A stretch of DNA of 50,406 bases from a virus (IMGVR_UViG_3300042402_002865:1-50406); one strand, 5' to 3'; shown: positions 8,978 through 18,290, counted from the stretch's first letter. Numbers and translations: made by a program. Notes: a model not told the origin generated them from the letters alone.

Positions 8978-9681
8978 GTAAGGACAAAGAAGACTATCTA
9001 GGCATGCAGAATGCATACTATGACGAGTATGCGGCAAAGTGGTCTCTTGATTTCAGAGACCCTGTAGTTGGCTCATATGACGCCCACAACAACTGGTCAG
9101 ACTACGACAATTTTTTGTTCAAGGATTTTGACACAAATGGTCTTATTGCTCTTGAATACGGATGTGGCCCCGGAAGGAATTTGGTTAAGTTTTCAAATCG
9201 TTTTGCACGGGTTGATGGGATAGATATTTCTCATGTAAACATTGAGAAGGCAAGAATGAATGTCAAGGCAAACGCTATTGCCGAGCCTAATCTTTATGTG
9301 ACAAGCGGTGACAACCTCTCCTCCATCGCTGACGATGTTTACGATGTGGTATTTGCCGTAATTTGTTTTCAGCATATTTGTGTCCATAAAATTAGATTTG
9401 ACATCTTGACCGACATCCACAGGGTTCTAAAAAAAGGCGGGAAGTTGTGTTTCCAGATGGGATACGGCGGCAAGGGTGAAATTCCAACTGCTGATTATTA
9501 CGACAACAACTATGATGCTGGAAGCACAAACGGCCACTCGGATGTAAGCATCCAAGATGAGCGAACACTTATCGAAGACCTTGTGGAAAAAATTGGTTTT
9601 ACAAACTACAAGTCAGACATACGTGATACTGGCCCTGGTGATAATCACAAAAACTGGATATGGGTTCAGGTGGAAAAATGA
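8974..9681 (+). CDS. SAM-dependent methyltransferase, 235 aa
   Basis: Start ATG 8974 overlaps the upstream stop (ATGA). Residues 60-70 (LEYGCGPGRNL) are motif I of class I methyltransferases, which binds S-adenosylmethionine. RVDGIDISHVNIEKAR supplies the acidic residue at the end of strand beta-2, and DDVYDVVFAVICFQHI is motif IV. LKKGGKLCFQMGYGG follows as the beta-5 region. It is a free-standing methyltransferase. The position between sugar-nucleotide and glycosyltransferase genes points to methylation of a sugar, but a protein or small-molecule acceptor is possible. It is four-base coupled on both sides. Confidence 0.8.
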   Translation: MSKDKEDYLGMQNAYYDEYAAKWSLDFRDPVVGSYDAHNNWSDYDNFLFKDFDTNGLIALEYGCGPGRNLVKFSNRFARVDGIDISHVNIEKARMNVKANAIAEPNLYVTSGDNLSSIADDVYDVVFAVICFQHICVHKIRFDILTDIHRVLKKGGKLCFQMGYGGKGEIPTADYYDNNYDAGSTNGHSDVSIQDERTLIEDLVEKIGFTNYKSDIRDTGPGDNHKNWIWVQVEK

Positions 9682-10952
9682 TTTACATATCCCACAGAGG
9701 AAATTTAAACGGCCCAAAGCCAGAACTTGAAAATAGCCCGAAGTACATAGAGGATGCAATAGCCAGTGGCTTTGATGTTGAGGTTGACCTATGGGCGAAT
9801 GATTCTGGACTTTTTCTCGGACATGACGGACCCCAGCATTCAATACCAAAAGAATGGCTGATTGATAGAACCAACCAAATATGGATTCATTGTAAAAACA
9901 AAGAAGCATTAAGTTTTGCAATGCAATATGATTTGCATTGTTTTTTCCACAATACAGACGACTACACGATTACAAGTAAGGGTCATGTTTGGGCATTCCC
10001 TGGGAAGAAGGCAACTTCAACCAAATGCATTAAAGTGCTTCCAGAACTTTCTTGGTGGGAACTTGACTCTGATTGGAAAATTCAATATTCTGGTGTTTGT
10101 TCAGACTTTGTTGCAGAGTTAAATAAACCTAAATACAAATTATCTGAATCACCCGTATTGAAGACAATTGACTATGAAAAACATTTTGTTATCGGCACAC
10201 CTCTAGTTGCATGGAAATGTGATGCCAAGGAGCACATGAACTGGATGGCCGATAGGGCTGAAATTTGCAGAAAGTTTCCCAATGTTAAATGGTTCGCTTC
10301 ATTTGAATTAGATAATCGGGGAATCGAACCTTTCGCAGAAGTAATAGAAGCACTTAAAGAAGTAAACGGAGACTATTGGACTTTTTCAATAAATGATATG
10401 CAGGCCAAAGTTGAATCTGGCAATAGGTGGATTCGCATAGAAACTGGCAGAAATCTAATTAGAGAGTTTGCTCAAAGAAACAGAATAACAAGTGGTCATC
10501 ACTGGGGCGAAGATTGCACTGAATTGAACTATGGGGTTGCAAATTACTCAGCGGTTCTATACATAGATTCAGATATGTCAATTGACTCAGTTGCCATTGA
10601 AAAAATGCTTGAAGTAAACAGACCACTAGTTGGAATGGACGTGCCTGCATACTGTCTTTCTGGTCCAGTGGTTAGTGAAAATCCAAGGATAGAAGAACAC
10701 TGGAACACTGCAGGGGCGCTACTTGTAAATGCTCCAGCCTTTTACGACCTGCCGTGGTCGCATAATGCATATCTAAACCTGAGTGACGACCCAACCTTTC
10801 AGTCAATGGCGGAAAGACTTCTGCGCAGGGAAGGAACGGAGAATCTAGACACAACATACGGCATGACATGGGTCAGAAAAGATGGGGAAGCAAAGCATCA
10901 CGGAAGGCTTGAGCCAGTAGAAAAAAGAAATATAGCCGACAGGTCTATTTAA
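9678..10952 (+). CDS. GDPD-like phosphodiesterase-glycosyltransferase fusion, 424 aa
   Basis: Start ATG 9678 overlaps the methyltransferase stop (ATGA). The N-terminal ~140 residues resemble glycerophosphodiester phosphodiesterases: H6-R7 in SHRG, E18-N19, E35 and D37 in DVEVDLW, and H49 in LGHDG are all present. The remaining ~280 residues look like a GT-A glycosyltransferase: FVIGTPLVAWK, then ETGRNLIREFA, and VLYIDSDMSID with a DxD metal site near residue 300. The fusion could trim or transfer a glycerophosphate- or sugar-containing group. The stop codon abuts the convergent stop of the lectin-domain tail gene with no space between them, so no terminator separates the two transcripts. Confidence 0.7.
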   Translation: MIYISHRGNLNGPKPELENSPKYIEDAIASGFDVEVDLWANDSGLFLGHDGPQHSIPKEWLIDRTNQIWIHCKNKEALSFAMQYDLHCFFHNTDDYTITSKGHVWAFPGKKATSTKCIKVLPELSWWELDSDWKIQYSGVCSDFVAELNKPKYKLSESPVLKTIDYEKHFVIGTPLVAWKCDAKEHMNWMADRAEICRKFPNVKWFASFELDNRGIEPFAEVIEALKEVNGDYWTFSINDMQAKVESGNRWIRIETGRNLIREFAQRNRITSGHHWGEDCTELNYGVANYSAVLYIDSDMSIDSVAIEKMLEVNRPLVGMDVPAYCLSGPVVSENPRIEEHWNTAGALLVNAPAFYDLPWSHNAYLNLSDDPTFQSMAERLLRREGTENLDTTYGMTWVRKDGEAKHHGRLEPVEKRNIADRSI

Positions 10953-12716
10953 TCAGCCAAGAATAGATTGGTCAAATACCCCAAAGTCGTTATCGTCAAG
11001 AAAAAAAGTTATTGCATCAACAGTTGAGTGTAGCAATGTGTAGCCAGCAGGTTTTGCAGGTTCCATAGCATAGTAAACAGCAGAACTGCTTTGACCAGAA
11101 CCAGAAACACCAGGAGTGCTTGCTGTTAGGGTTCTCACCATGATAGACCATTCGTCGCCCTGCCACAACGGGCTGACAAGAACTGCTGCTTCCTCTCCAA
11201 TAACTGCTCGTGCAGCATTTTTAAGCGCCGCACGCGTACCAGCGCCCATACCGTACATTCGTGTGGATATTTGTTTGCGGCTAAAATCAACACCACCCTG
11301 AAAAACTTCTTGGTAAGCACCAGCAGGTACAGTAATTTCTTCAGTACCAGCATCAAACATCCGCGCTGGACGCACGTAGTACGTGTTGGACTTGAAGTTG
11401 GTGCCATATTCATTGCCGTTGAGGAAACCCTGGGTCCGCGCGGTGTTGTCGCTGTATTCAGAAGAACTCCAATGGATTTCGGTCGTAAAACCTCCAACTG
11501 CGATTCTGTTGAGATACATCTGATTCAATTCATCACTTGACGGTAAAAACCAATCGGAAAAACCGCCATATGTATAGTCGGAGGCATATGCTGCGGCAGA
11601 GCTTGCAGCCACGTTCCCCGCCTGTGCAACGATGTCTATCGTGTTTTGAGCACCTGTCCCAATTGCAGTACCTTCAGCACCAGCAACTGCTGAAATTCGG
11701 TTTGAGTTAACAGCTGTTGCCCAAGTTCTAGTTACATAACCGCTAACTGGTGCTGCTTCAAAGTACTTACCAGTAGAGTTTCCTGCCGTAGAAGGGGTGA
11801 TGAATATGTTCCCACCAGCCGGACCGGTATCCCCAATCTCATATGTAGTCAGAACTGTTTGCTGGGCAAGTGAAGGAGAAACAAAAATACCGTTTTTAAT
11901 CAGACTGCCAATAAACATTGATGCCCACGGCATGTAGTTTTCATCCATAACATCTGGATTGGTTAATGAACTCTGAAACTGATTATAAACTGGAGAATCA
12001 ATTTGATTCTTAAGCCCCACAGACAACTCGTCATATTCGGTTGGGAGTATCTTTATGTAATCCTTCATCGCACCCTCTGCGACAGATGTCAGACTGTGCC
12101 ACAGTTTCATGAACGGAAATGAAGGTCCAGATTGTTGTTCATCAACTTCATAATAGACATCTGGAAAAAACTTTTTTCCGTATGTGAAATAAGTGTTATC
12201 CAAAAATGGTTTGTCATAAACCAAATGCGGCATTGTAAATCTAACCACCTGACTGTTGTGTTCAGATATGACGATTCTTATCCTTGCATGCGCAATGGGC
12301 TCATTTTCATCTTCAAATTTAAACACATTTGAAAAGCATGCAGTCCATTCGCCAGCCGAAAGCTGTGTTGTTATTGGAGTGACAGATTCATGGTCATTGT
12401 CCCAATTGTAAAGATATATTTGAACATTTGCTGGGTATGTGCTATAAAACATGGCATGAAAAACAAAATCCTTTTCAAGCACTGCATTTGGGATTTCAAT
12501 AATAGGGCTTTGAAATGTGTAGGCTTCAGAAATTGGGTTTCTTAATGAAAGAACATATCTACTTGAGTGTCTTAGGTTTGTTGTTTCCAGACTCGTAGTA
12601 GTCGAGGCATTAAGGAATTCCCAGTCGTGAATGTAGCTGGCTGCAGTATATGTTTCCCCGTTTGTATTAGATGAATACAGACCAGTAAAATCAGACAGGA
12701 AGTTATAATCAATCAC
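10953..12716 (-). CDS. Tail/baseplate protein with inserted C-type-lectin-like (DUF1566) domain, 587 aa
   Basis: Start ATG 12716 overlaps the end of the baseplate J gene by four bases (ATGA), the usual position of a gpI-like tail protein that links baseplate to fibres. Residues 1-290 (with FMKLWHSLTSVAEGAMKDYIKILP) and 455-587 look like the tail protein itself. Between them, about residues 292-454, is a clear DUF1566/Lcl-type domain: GDTGPAGGNIF at its start, YGGFSDWFLPSSDELNQMY, HWSSSEYS, and YYVRPARMF at its end. That fold is related to C-type lectins and often binds ligands on cell surfaces. The 3' part of the domain uses mostly G/C-ending codons, unlike its flanks, and is rich in AAC codons. 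Confidence 0.75.
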   Translation of the reverse strand: MIDYNFLSDFTGLYSSNTNGETYTAASYIHDWEFLNASTTTSLETTNLRHSSRYVLSLRNPISEAYTFQSPIIEIPNAVLEKDFVFHAMFYSTYPANVQIYLYNWDNDHESVTPITTQLSAGEWTACFSNVFKFEDENEPIAHARIRIVISEHNSQVVRFTMPHLVYDKPFLDNTYFTYGKKFFPDVYYEVDEQQSGPSFPFMKLWHSLTSVAEGAMKDYIKILPTEYDELSVGLKNQIDSPVYNQFQSSLTNPDVMDENYMPWASMFIGSLIKNGIFVSPSLAQQTVLTTYEIGDTGPAGGNIFITPSTAGNSTGKYFEAAPVSGYVTRTWATAVNSNRISAVAGAEGTAIGTGAQNTIDIVAQAGNVAASSAAAYASDYTYGGFSDWFLPSSDELNQMYLNRIAVGGFTTEIHWSSSEYSDNTARTQGFLNGNEYGTNFKSNTYYVRPARMFDAGTEEITVPAGAYQEVFQGGVDFSRKQISTRMYGMGAGTRAALKNAARAVIGEEAAVLVSPLWQGDEWSIMVRTLTASTPGVSGSGQSSSAVYYAMEPAKPAGYTLLHSTVDAITFFLDDNDFGVFDQSILG

Positions 12717-13933
12717 GAAAACCCTCCGACGTTGAATTCAATATTCAAATTCTCGTCAGTTAAGTACGGAAGGTCTCCCTTTTTGTTAAATAAAAGATTT
12801 CCAGAGCCAGCATCAAGCTCCATGTCGGCAGAACTTAATTCCATTCCTGAGACATATAGTACTGATGGAAGTTTTGACAAGATTCCAATCAAACCATTTT
12901 TTCTAATGGCAGGTTCAGAATTTGGGAAATATAGTGGATTCAAATAATCTTTAAGTGCTGTTGCAATTGATGTTGATGCAGTTGTAATAGACATTGAATT
13001 TTCAATTGCAACGGACGCGCTTACTTCTGGATAAACAATTCTTGAACCAAGAACCTTGACCGATAAACCGGCAATTGATTTATCAACGATGTCTCGCTGG
13101 ATGGCAACCTTTTGCAGGATGTTCAGCGAAGCGCTATTTCCATAGACATATGCGGTTGTGTATCCTGGGGCCGCATCTCCAGAAATCGAGTCATCAAGCT
13201 CTCCGTCCGTCAGGTCATAAACCTTCACCCGCCTCACCTCTGGATACGATGATGCAATATATTTTTCAATCTGATTTGCACCCACAAGAGCCTCGCTTAA
13301 TGAGGCAAGAAAGGTGACACCTCGTGCAAGGTATTCTCCGTCATCTTCTGGCTCGTCGCCTTGAATAAAGTCGTTTTGTGCTGTTACCGAATTAACCTGT
13401 GCATTTAGGTTTAAAACAGTTAAAGAATCTCCAACAGTAACAGTCGGAACTGTTCCCACGTCAATAGCCATTAGTTTTACGAGCGCAGTTGGTAGCGGGG
13501 TTGCTGGCACTGCTTCTGGGTCTTGAATCACATCATCAATGGTTACGGTTCCGTCAACTTGGTAATAGGTTGTTATCACTTCTCCGAAAATTGATGTTTC
13601 GTGAACAAACGTAGAACCGACCGGTATTGTCGTTCCGTTATAAGTTAATAATTCAATGCTTACAGTCAATGTTGCATTGCTTCCATTTTTTCTCTGCATC
13701 CCCATCATTCCAAGGACACCCTCCATCAATCTATTGGGGAGAGCATTGATGTGCCCTACAGAAAGGGCGGTCATGTATGCCATTGCTTGGAAGATTGAGT
13801 CTTCAATCGTTCCAACCCTCAGTTCAAACTGCGGAATATTCATTTGTGCAATTTCAACAGCATTCAAATAGATTTCACTAGGCTGTTTATCGTAAATACG
13901 CATATTTACATATGGGGAGAAGTCAGCAGGCAT
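12713..13933 (-). CDS. Baseplate J-like protein, 406 aa
   Basis: The N-terminus (KQPSEIYLNAVEIAQ, then VGTIEDSIFQAMAYMTALSV) and the mid-region GDEPEDDGEYLARGVTFLASLSEALV match the baseplate J family (P2 gpJ, Mu gp47, T4 gp6-related), which form the wedge ring of contractile baseplates. A further block, SYPEVRRVKVYDL, is typical of the family's second half. Length fits the family. It follows the gp25-like gene and precedes the gpI-position gene, the standard W-J-I baseplate order. Confidence 0.85.
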   Translation of the reverse strand: MPADFSPYVNMRIYDKQPSEIYLNAVEIAQMNIPQFELRVGTIEDSIFQAMAYMTALSVGHINALPNRLMEGVLGMMGMQRKNGSNATLTVSIELLTYNGTTIPVGSTFVHETSIFGEVITTYYQVDGTVTIDDVIQDPEAVPATPLPTALVKLMAIDVGTVPTVTVGDSLTVLNLNAQVNSVTAQNDFIQGDEPEDDGEYLARGVTFLASLSEALVGANQIEKYIASSYPEVRRVKVYDLTDGELDDSISGDAAPGYTTAYVYGNSASLNILQKVAIQRDIVDKSIAGLSVKVLGSRIVYPEVSASVAIENSMSITTASTSIATALKDYLNPLYFPNSEPAIRKNGLIGILSKLPSVLYVSGMELSSADMELDAGSGNLLFNKKGDLPYLTDENLNIEFNVGGFS

Positions 13934-13935
13934 TT

Positions 13936-14232
13936 TTACACCGTTCTATAGGAAACATTGAGGAATGTTGAGTTTGATGAACTTGTGACCTCGGTGTCAA
14001 CATTGGTGATGACAATCTCTGGGATGAACCGTGAAGCTTGGACAATAAAACTGCCACGGTCAATATTCCTGTACGAAGGGTCAAATACGCCAAACTGTGG
14101 TTTTAGAGGGTGGGTTCCTGGTTCCGTTAAGGCCGTGAAGCTAATGAGTTGTCTGAAGTAAGCATCTGAACCGTCGGCATGCTTTTGAAAGCCGGTCGAA
14201 TCAAATCTTACTGGAAATGCGATTGTGTCCAT
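13936..14232 (-). CDS. gp25/GpW-like baseplate wedge protein, 98 aa
   Basis: A 98-residue protein immediately upstream of baseplate J, with the T4 gp25 / P2 gpW pattern: FPVRFDSTGF at the start, then FRQLISFTALTEPGTHPLKPQFG and the C-terminal strand segment ITNVDTEVT. In P2-like and T4-like phages this protein joins wedge and sheath. The start codon overlaps the upstream stop as TAATG and has a GGAGAA ribosome binding site. Assignment rests on size, gene order and pattern. Confidence 0.75.
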   Translation of the reverse strand: MDTIAFPVRFDSTGFQKHADGSDAYFRQLISFTALTEPGTHPLKPQFGVFDPSYRNIDRGSFIVQASRFIPEIVITNVDTEVTSSSNSTFLNVSYRTV

Positions 14233-14597
14233 TATGCGTTCTCCAAGGCGGCGATGCGTTGAGCAAGTGATGTCACCTGTGCCTGAAGTGATGCCACTGT
14301 TACTTTGGTGGCAAAAACATCAGCAGATACATTAAGTTTACCAATAATTACTGCTTCCTCAATAGTATGACCCAGAAAACCAACAACCACTGCATCAAGT
14401 AGTTTTGGTGGATTATCTTTTGTTGAGTTAAGGAATCTGATTGAGTGAAGAGTTATTTTCATGTCACTGACATATACGGAGCATCTAAAGTCCGCTGAAA
14501 CAGCCTTGATTTGACCAATAAAAAGACCTCCACCAAGGGACGGGAACTGTGCCCCATTCGTGTAATTTATATAGTCTGGTATTCGTTGATTTGACAT
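14232..14597 (-). CDS. Small baseplate protein, spike-like, with C-terminal coiled coil, 121 aa
   Basis: This protein lies between the gpD-like hub gene and the gp25-like gene, where contractile phages encode the central spike or hub-attached OB-fold protein. Residues 20-90 have alternating beta strands (GLFIGQIKAV, RCSVYVSDMKITL, DAVVVGFLGH, EAVIIGKL), consistent with an OB-like domain. The last 25 residues (VASLQAQVTSLAQRIAALENA) form a heptad pattern suited to trimeric coiled coil. No tip metal motif (HxH) was found, so it may be a collar around the spike, not the tip itself. Confidence 0.55.
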   Translation of the reverse strand: MSNQRIPDYINYTNGAQFPSLGGGLFIGQIKAVSADFRCSVYVSDMKITLHSIRFLNSTKDNPPKLLDAVVVGFLGHTIEEAVIIGKLNVSADVFATKVTVASLQAQVTSLAQRIAALENA

Positions 14598-14598
14598 T

Positions 14599-15741
14599 TC
14601 AACCTACTGTATATGGAGGGAATGGCGGGCTGGATGTTAATCCTGTCTCGCCCTCACGGAGGAACGGAATAAGTATTGCAGGTCCAATCTGGTCTCCAGT
14701 AGCAGGGAATAGTGGTCCAATCGGTAGTTGAACAACATCTTTGGGGTCTCTCTCTGGAGTTATGAATGAAATAGAAACCGGATTTGGGGTTAATTCCTCA
14801 AAATCAACAGACTGAATGAGATAGTAACCAGTGAACATTGGTATTCCATCTAGATAAACAGTCATCCCAGGTCTAAGGGAAGTCCCATTTGTTCTTGTAA
14901 TTGTTGCGCTTCCTCGTGCCTCTAGTGGGTCGTTGTCTGATTTGGTGACCTCAGGCAAGGAAAGTAGTTCAAAATCTTTTCCAGCCTTACCAGGCACGAG
15001 GGGAATAAATTTTCTTGTTACTTGAGTTTTTATCTTTTTTCCATTTTTATCAGTTTTCTCAGCATTAAAAACAATTGTGGTTGTTCCCCATTTTGCCAAA
15101 AGCCACTTCATTGATGCAAAATACAAAGTTCCATCAGCCTCAAAAATCTTAAACTTTGCACTGGCCGCCAAATCTCCAAGAACACTCCAAAGCGAGTCGG
15201 CAGCGGTGGTTCCACTAGCTTTATTTATTTTTACTGACTTTGATGTTTCTTCACCAATGAATTTAAGGCCATACTTTAGTGCTGCTGCCCTAGCAAATGC
15301 AGTCCCACTAGAGCTTGAAACTGCACCTGGGTTTTTATCTCGCTTCATCTGCTGTATCGCCTTGGTACGACATTTGACATTCCAAATTGGGTTATACCCT
15401 TGGCTTTGAGAAACCGATACTTCTGCAATCTCAAGTTTTAGTGTTATGTATTGTATTTTCGCAGTTCCATCTGCATTGAATTCTGATGAATCAATTGATT
15501 TCGTCGTATACAGAACATCTGTTGTTATTTTGAAATAGTTATTTTTAGCAAACATAAACCCAGTATCAAATATGTTTAAACTGAGTTCGGTCACCATGTC
15601 CATGCTGTAATTAACTTGGCAATCCAGTACTGAACTGAGAATATCTTCCATGACACCTTTTGATAGGTTGCCAATTTGTATCTGTATAGGGTCTTGTTCA
15701 AAACTCATGGTTATCTTAGTAGCTGGTCTAGCGTCAGCCAT
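14599..15741 (-). CDS. Baseplate hub protein, gpD/gp27-like, 380 aa
   Basis: Phage late control D / gp27-type hub proteins bind the spike and the end of the tube. The support here is gene order (directly before the spike-like and gp25-like genes and after the tape measure), size, and a pattern of beta segments around a helical core (FARAAALKYGLKFIGE, then LWSVLGDLAASAKFKIFEADGTLYF) that is characteristic of the hub family. RPGMTVYLDGIPMFTGYYLI near residue 300 is the ending barrel. The start at 15741 gives a 31-base overlap with the upstream 859-aa gene. Confidence 0.65.
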   Translation of the reverse strand: MADARPATKITMSFEQDPIQIQIGNLSKGVMEDILSSVLDCQVNYSMDMVTELSLNIFDTGFMFAKNNYFKITTDVLYTTKSIDSSEFNADGTAKIQYITLKLEIAEVSVSQSQGYNPIWNVKCRTKAIQQMKRDKNPGAVSSSSGTAFARAAALKYGLKFIGEETSKSVKINKASGTTAADSLWSVLGDLAASAKFKIFEADGTLYFASMKWLLAKWGTTTIVFNAEKTDKNGKKIKTQVTRKFIPLVPGKAGKDFELLSLPEVTKSDNDPLEARGSATITRTNGTSLRPGMTVYLDGIPMFTGYYLIQSVDFEELTPNPVSISFITPERDPKDVVQLPIGPLFPATGDQIGPAILIPFLREGETGLTSSPPFPPYTVG

Positions 15742-18290
15742 TCATTATTTATTTGTGTGCATGGAAGTTTGCATGTTACTGGAGGACATTTTTGTTTTGC
15801 ACAAACAGTGATTGGTGGAATATTTACAATATCAACCTGCTCAATTGGGCATTCTTGCAATGTCATGGTGCATGAAGCACGGGAAATTTGATTAGGCAAA
15901 GATGCTTCGGTTGGACCCTGATTTGAAGGCGGCGTACGTTGTACTGACTGAACAGCAAAATCGGTTATTACAAATTCAACGCCACGACCCTGTGTGTACA
16001 GTGGGTATCTTAACTCTTTTGAGAAAAAAGTGTCCATATTTAAGAAAGACACTGGATATGGTGCAGTGGCCATCTGTCTCAAAAGATTAATCTTCTCGTC
16101 AACAGAGAAATACAAACCAAATCCGTCTCTTGGTTGTGCAACATCAGTTGATGTCTTGTCAACTAACTCAAATGTAAACGATACTTTTAGTAACTGAAAT
16201 CCAGACCAATCTACAATTGGATGTCTACCAGTCCTGTTTATTTCAGTCCACACCGAACTAAGGTTTGAGTAGGCTACATCTTTTGGTGCGAAAGGGAATA
16301 CAAATCTTCTTTCGGTTGGAACCAATGTCTGAACCTTTGAACCTGTTGAATCATCAGTTACTTTGACATACTGATACTTCTGAACCAGTTGTGGCTCAGT
16401 ACCCTCGGCTTTTGGTGGTGGCTGGTAGCCGATTAAACCACGTGTAATGGGGATTCTTATTGTAGTTGGCTTGGACGGAACAGAGCCACCTCCCGTAGTT
16501 CCAGCACCTCCAGTATTTGAGTTCTGTACCGCTCCAGCAAATAAAACATCAGCCCTTGCATTTGCACGTGCGACGGCAGTTGGTCTCGGTATGCCCTGGG
16601 AAACAAGCAACTTTATTCTCGCTTTAATAAATTGTTCTTTAAATTTTGTTTTTGCTGTTTGAAAACTTATTTTTTCAGTAGCCATTATTGAGTTAATGAG
16701 ACGAGTCACATTAGTCGTTGTTATTTGCGTAACGGCTTGCGGGATTGTTACACGAACGCTCGGTGCCGCCTGATTGGCTTCGGTTTCAGAAACATCCACT
16801 TCTTCATCTGCATTTATTGAAATAACCACAGGTGACGTGAACACCCTTGCAAGATTGTCTTTACTTCTTATCCCGCTCATTCCCTCAACATTAAAATTAA
16901 CCAACCAGTTATCATTCCATGTTTTTCCAACAGCAAATACATATCCAGGCAAGGTTGTTATTGAGTCAACAATTTTGGCCTTAATAATTGAGTTGTAGTA
17001 ATCTCTCCATTGATTTGCTTCTGAAAGCGTGTTATATGCACCAAGATGCTTCCCGGATGCTGGTTGATAAATCGCTGTATTTTCTAAACCAACAGAAGAA
17101 AAACGCCCCTCCGATGTGGCTGCTGATTGCGTCTGCGAAGTCCATGCTCCGCTGGATTTCTCAAATTTATATTTTGGATAGACAATGTACTTGCCAACAA
17201 ACTGGGCACCAGCACCACTGGTCCAGTCCTGTACCGTCTGAACACCATCGACCGTACCAGTAGCAAATGTTGCCTTTCCTGCATTCATGTACTGTTCTAG
17301 GTCTAGATTTGGTGCAACAGCAGCAGGGACGTTTGGGGCAACTGCTACTTGGGACGAAGCTGCTTTCCAGTTTGAAATCTGCAAATAGTCAGTTTGTGTA
17401 ATCACTATTGGTAACAGTGTTGCTGGTTGCTCTGGGTCAGAAACATTTTTAATGGCATAGTTGCTGTAGACATAAAGACCAGAGGTTTGACCAGGGTATG
17501 TGAACTGAGTTCCAGGAGTGATTGTCTTTCCGTTTACATTGATAGATGACCATTCATACAATAACCCTAAGTCTCTTGTCGGATATAATTTTGCTGCTGT
17601 GGCACTCTTCCCATAGGCGCTAAAAATTGTCTTTGAATATGGATTGAATAGAGCGCTGCTTCCAGTTGAACTTTTGATTGGCCCAGTTGACGTTACGGTA
17701 CCTTCTTGTATATCTAATGCATTTGGGTCATCCGACCAGTAGTAGTCGAAACCTCCGTAATTGGAAACATGTACACCTTTTGGACTTCCACCAGAATTTC
17801 CAAACCTTACACCTGTTGCAAAACTTGCACCGAGCATAAACTGACCCATTCGATATGTGTCAATAATCGCATTATTATCAGCAACCAATGGAAGATGCAG
17901 AATATTGAACTGAATACTCACCAGAGGTCCAGTTGAACTGCCATTTGGGCTGAGCACTGGTCTAGGAGTATTTATGTTGTCATACCTAATTGGGTCGCAT
18001 TCAAACAAAACTGGGAGCCAAAACTCCAAGACCTCAAGTGCCTGTGCTTGACCAGTTAGGTATTTAGTTTGAATAACCTTCTTTTTATACTGAACCGTTT
18101 TGCTAGGTTCGGTTACTGCCAGCCAAAGCGATTGACTTCTGCCCCATTTTTCAGTGACGGTCGTTCCTGCTGGAGGGGCGAAGCTCGGATGCAATACGTG
18201 CCAGTTTGATATTTTTTCTGGTGTTGTATACAGGAATTTTCCAGTTATGTTGGCAACATTGGGAGCGCGTTTTGTAGTCCAAGCAACCAT
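15711..18290 (-). CDS. Large tail protein of unknown fold, cysteine-rich C-terminus, 859 aa
   Basis: It lies between tape measure and hub genes, the place where a baseplate or tail-tip protein is expected. The N-terminal half is beta-rich with many aromatic residues. A central segment (SFQTAKTKFKEQFIKARIKLL) is helical. Around residues 680-740 the pattern VFPFAPKDVAYSNLSSVW ... GFQLLKVSFTFEL recalls XkdP-type tail proteins that contact the hub. The last 35 residues hold four cysteines spaced C-x4-C-x4-C-x3-C, a possible metal site. The start overlaps the tape-measure stop (TAATG) behind an AGAGGT site. I did not recognise a definite family. Confidence 0.6.
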   Translation of the reverse strand: MVAWTTKRAPNVANITGKFLYTTPEKISNWHVLHPSFAPPAGTTVTEKWGRSQSLWLAVTEPSKTVQYKKKVIQTKYLTGQAQALEVLEFWLPVLFECDPIRYDNINTPRPVLSPNGSSTGPLVSIQFNILHLPLVADNNAIIDTYRMGQFMLGASFATGVRFGNSGGSPKGVHVSNYGGFDYYWSDDPNALDIQEGTVTSTGPIKSSTGSSALFNPYSKTIFSAYGKSATAAKLYPTRDLGLLYEWSSINVNGKTITPGTQFTYPGQTSGLYVYSNYAIKNVSDPEQPATLLPIVITQTDYLQISNWKAASSQVAVAPNVPAAVAPNLDLEQYMNAGKATFATGTVDGVQTVQDWTSGAGAQFVGKYIVYPKYKFEKSSGAWTSQTQSAATSEGRFSSVGLENTAIYQPASGKHLGAYNTLSEANQWRDYYNSIIKAKIVDSITTLPGYVFAVGKTWNDNWLVNFNVEGMSGIRSKDNLARVFTSPVVISINADEEVDVSETEANQAAPSVRVTIPQAVTQITTTNVTRLINSIMATEKISFQTAKTKFKEQFIKARIKLLVSQGIPRPTAVARANARADVLFAGAVQNSNTGGAGTTGGGSVPSKPTTIRIPITRGLIGYQPPPKAEGTEPQLVQKYQYVKVTDDSTGSKVQTLVPTERRFVFPFAPKDVAYSNLSSVWTEINRTGRHPIVDWSGFQLLKVSFTFELVDKTSTDVAQPRDGFGLYFSVDEKINLLRQMATAPYPVSFLNMDTFFSKELRYPLYTQGRGVEFVITDFAVQSVQRTPPSNQGPTEASLPNQISRASCTMTLQECPIEQVDIVNIPPITVCAKQKCPPVTCKLPCTQINNEWLTLDQLLR

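Noticed and set aside
10953-12716. Complete diversity-generating retroelement
   Set aside because: No reverse transcriptase, template repeat or accessory gene is present in the window; only a candidate target domain is reported.
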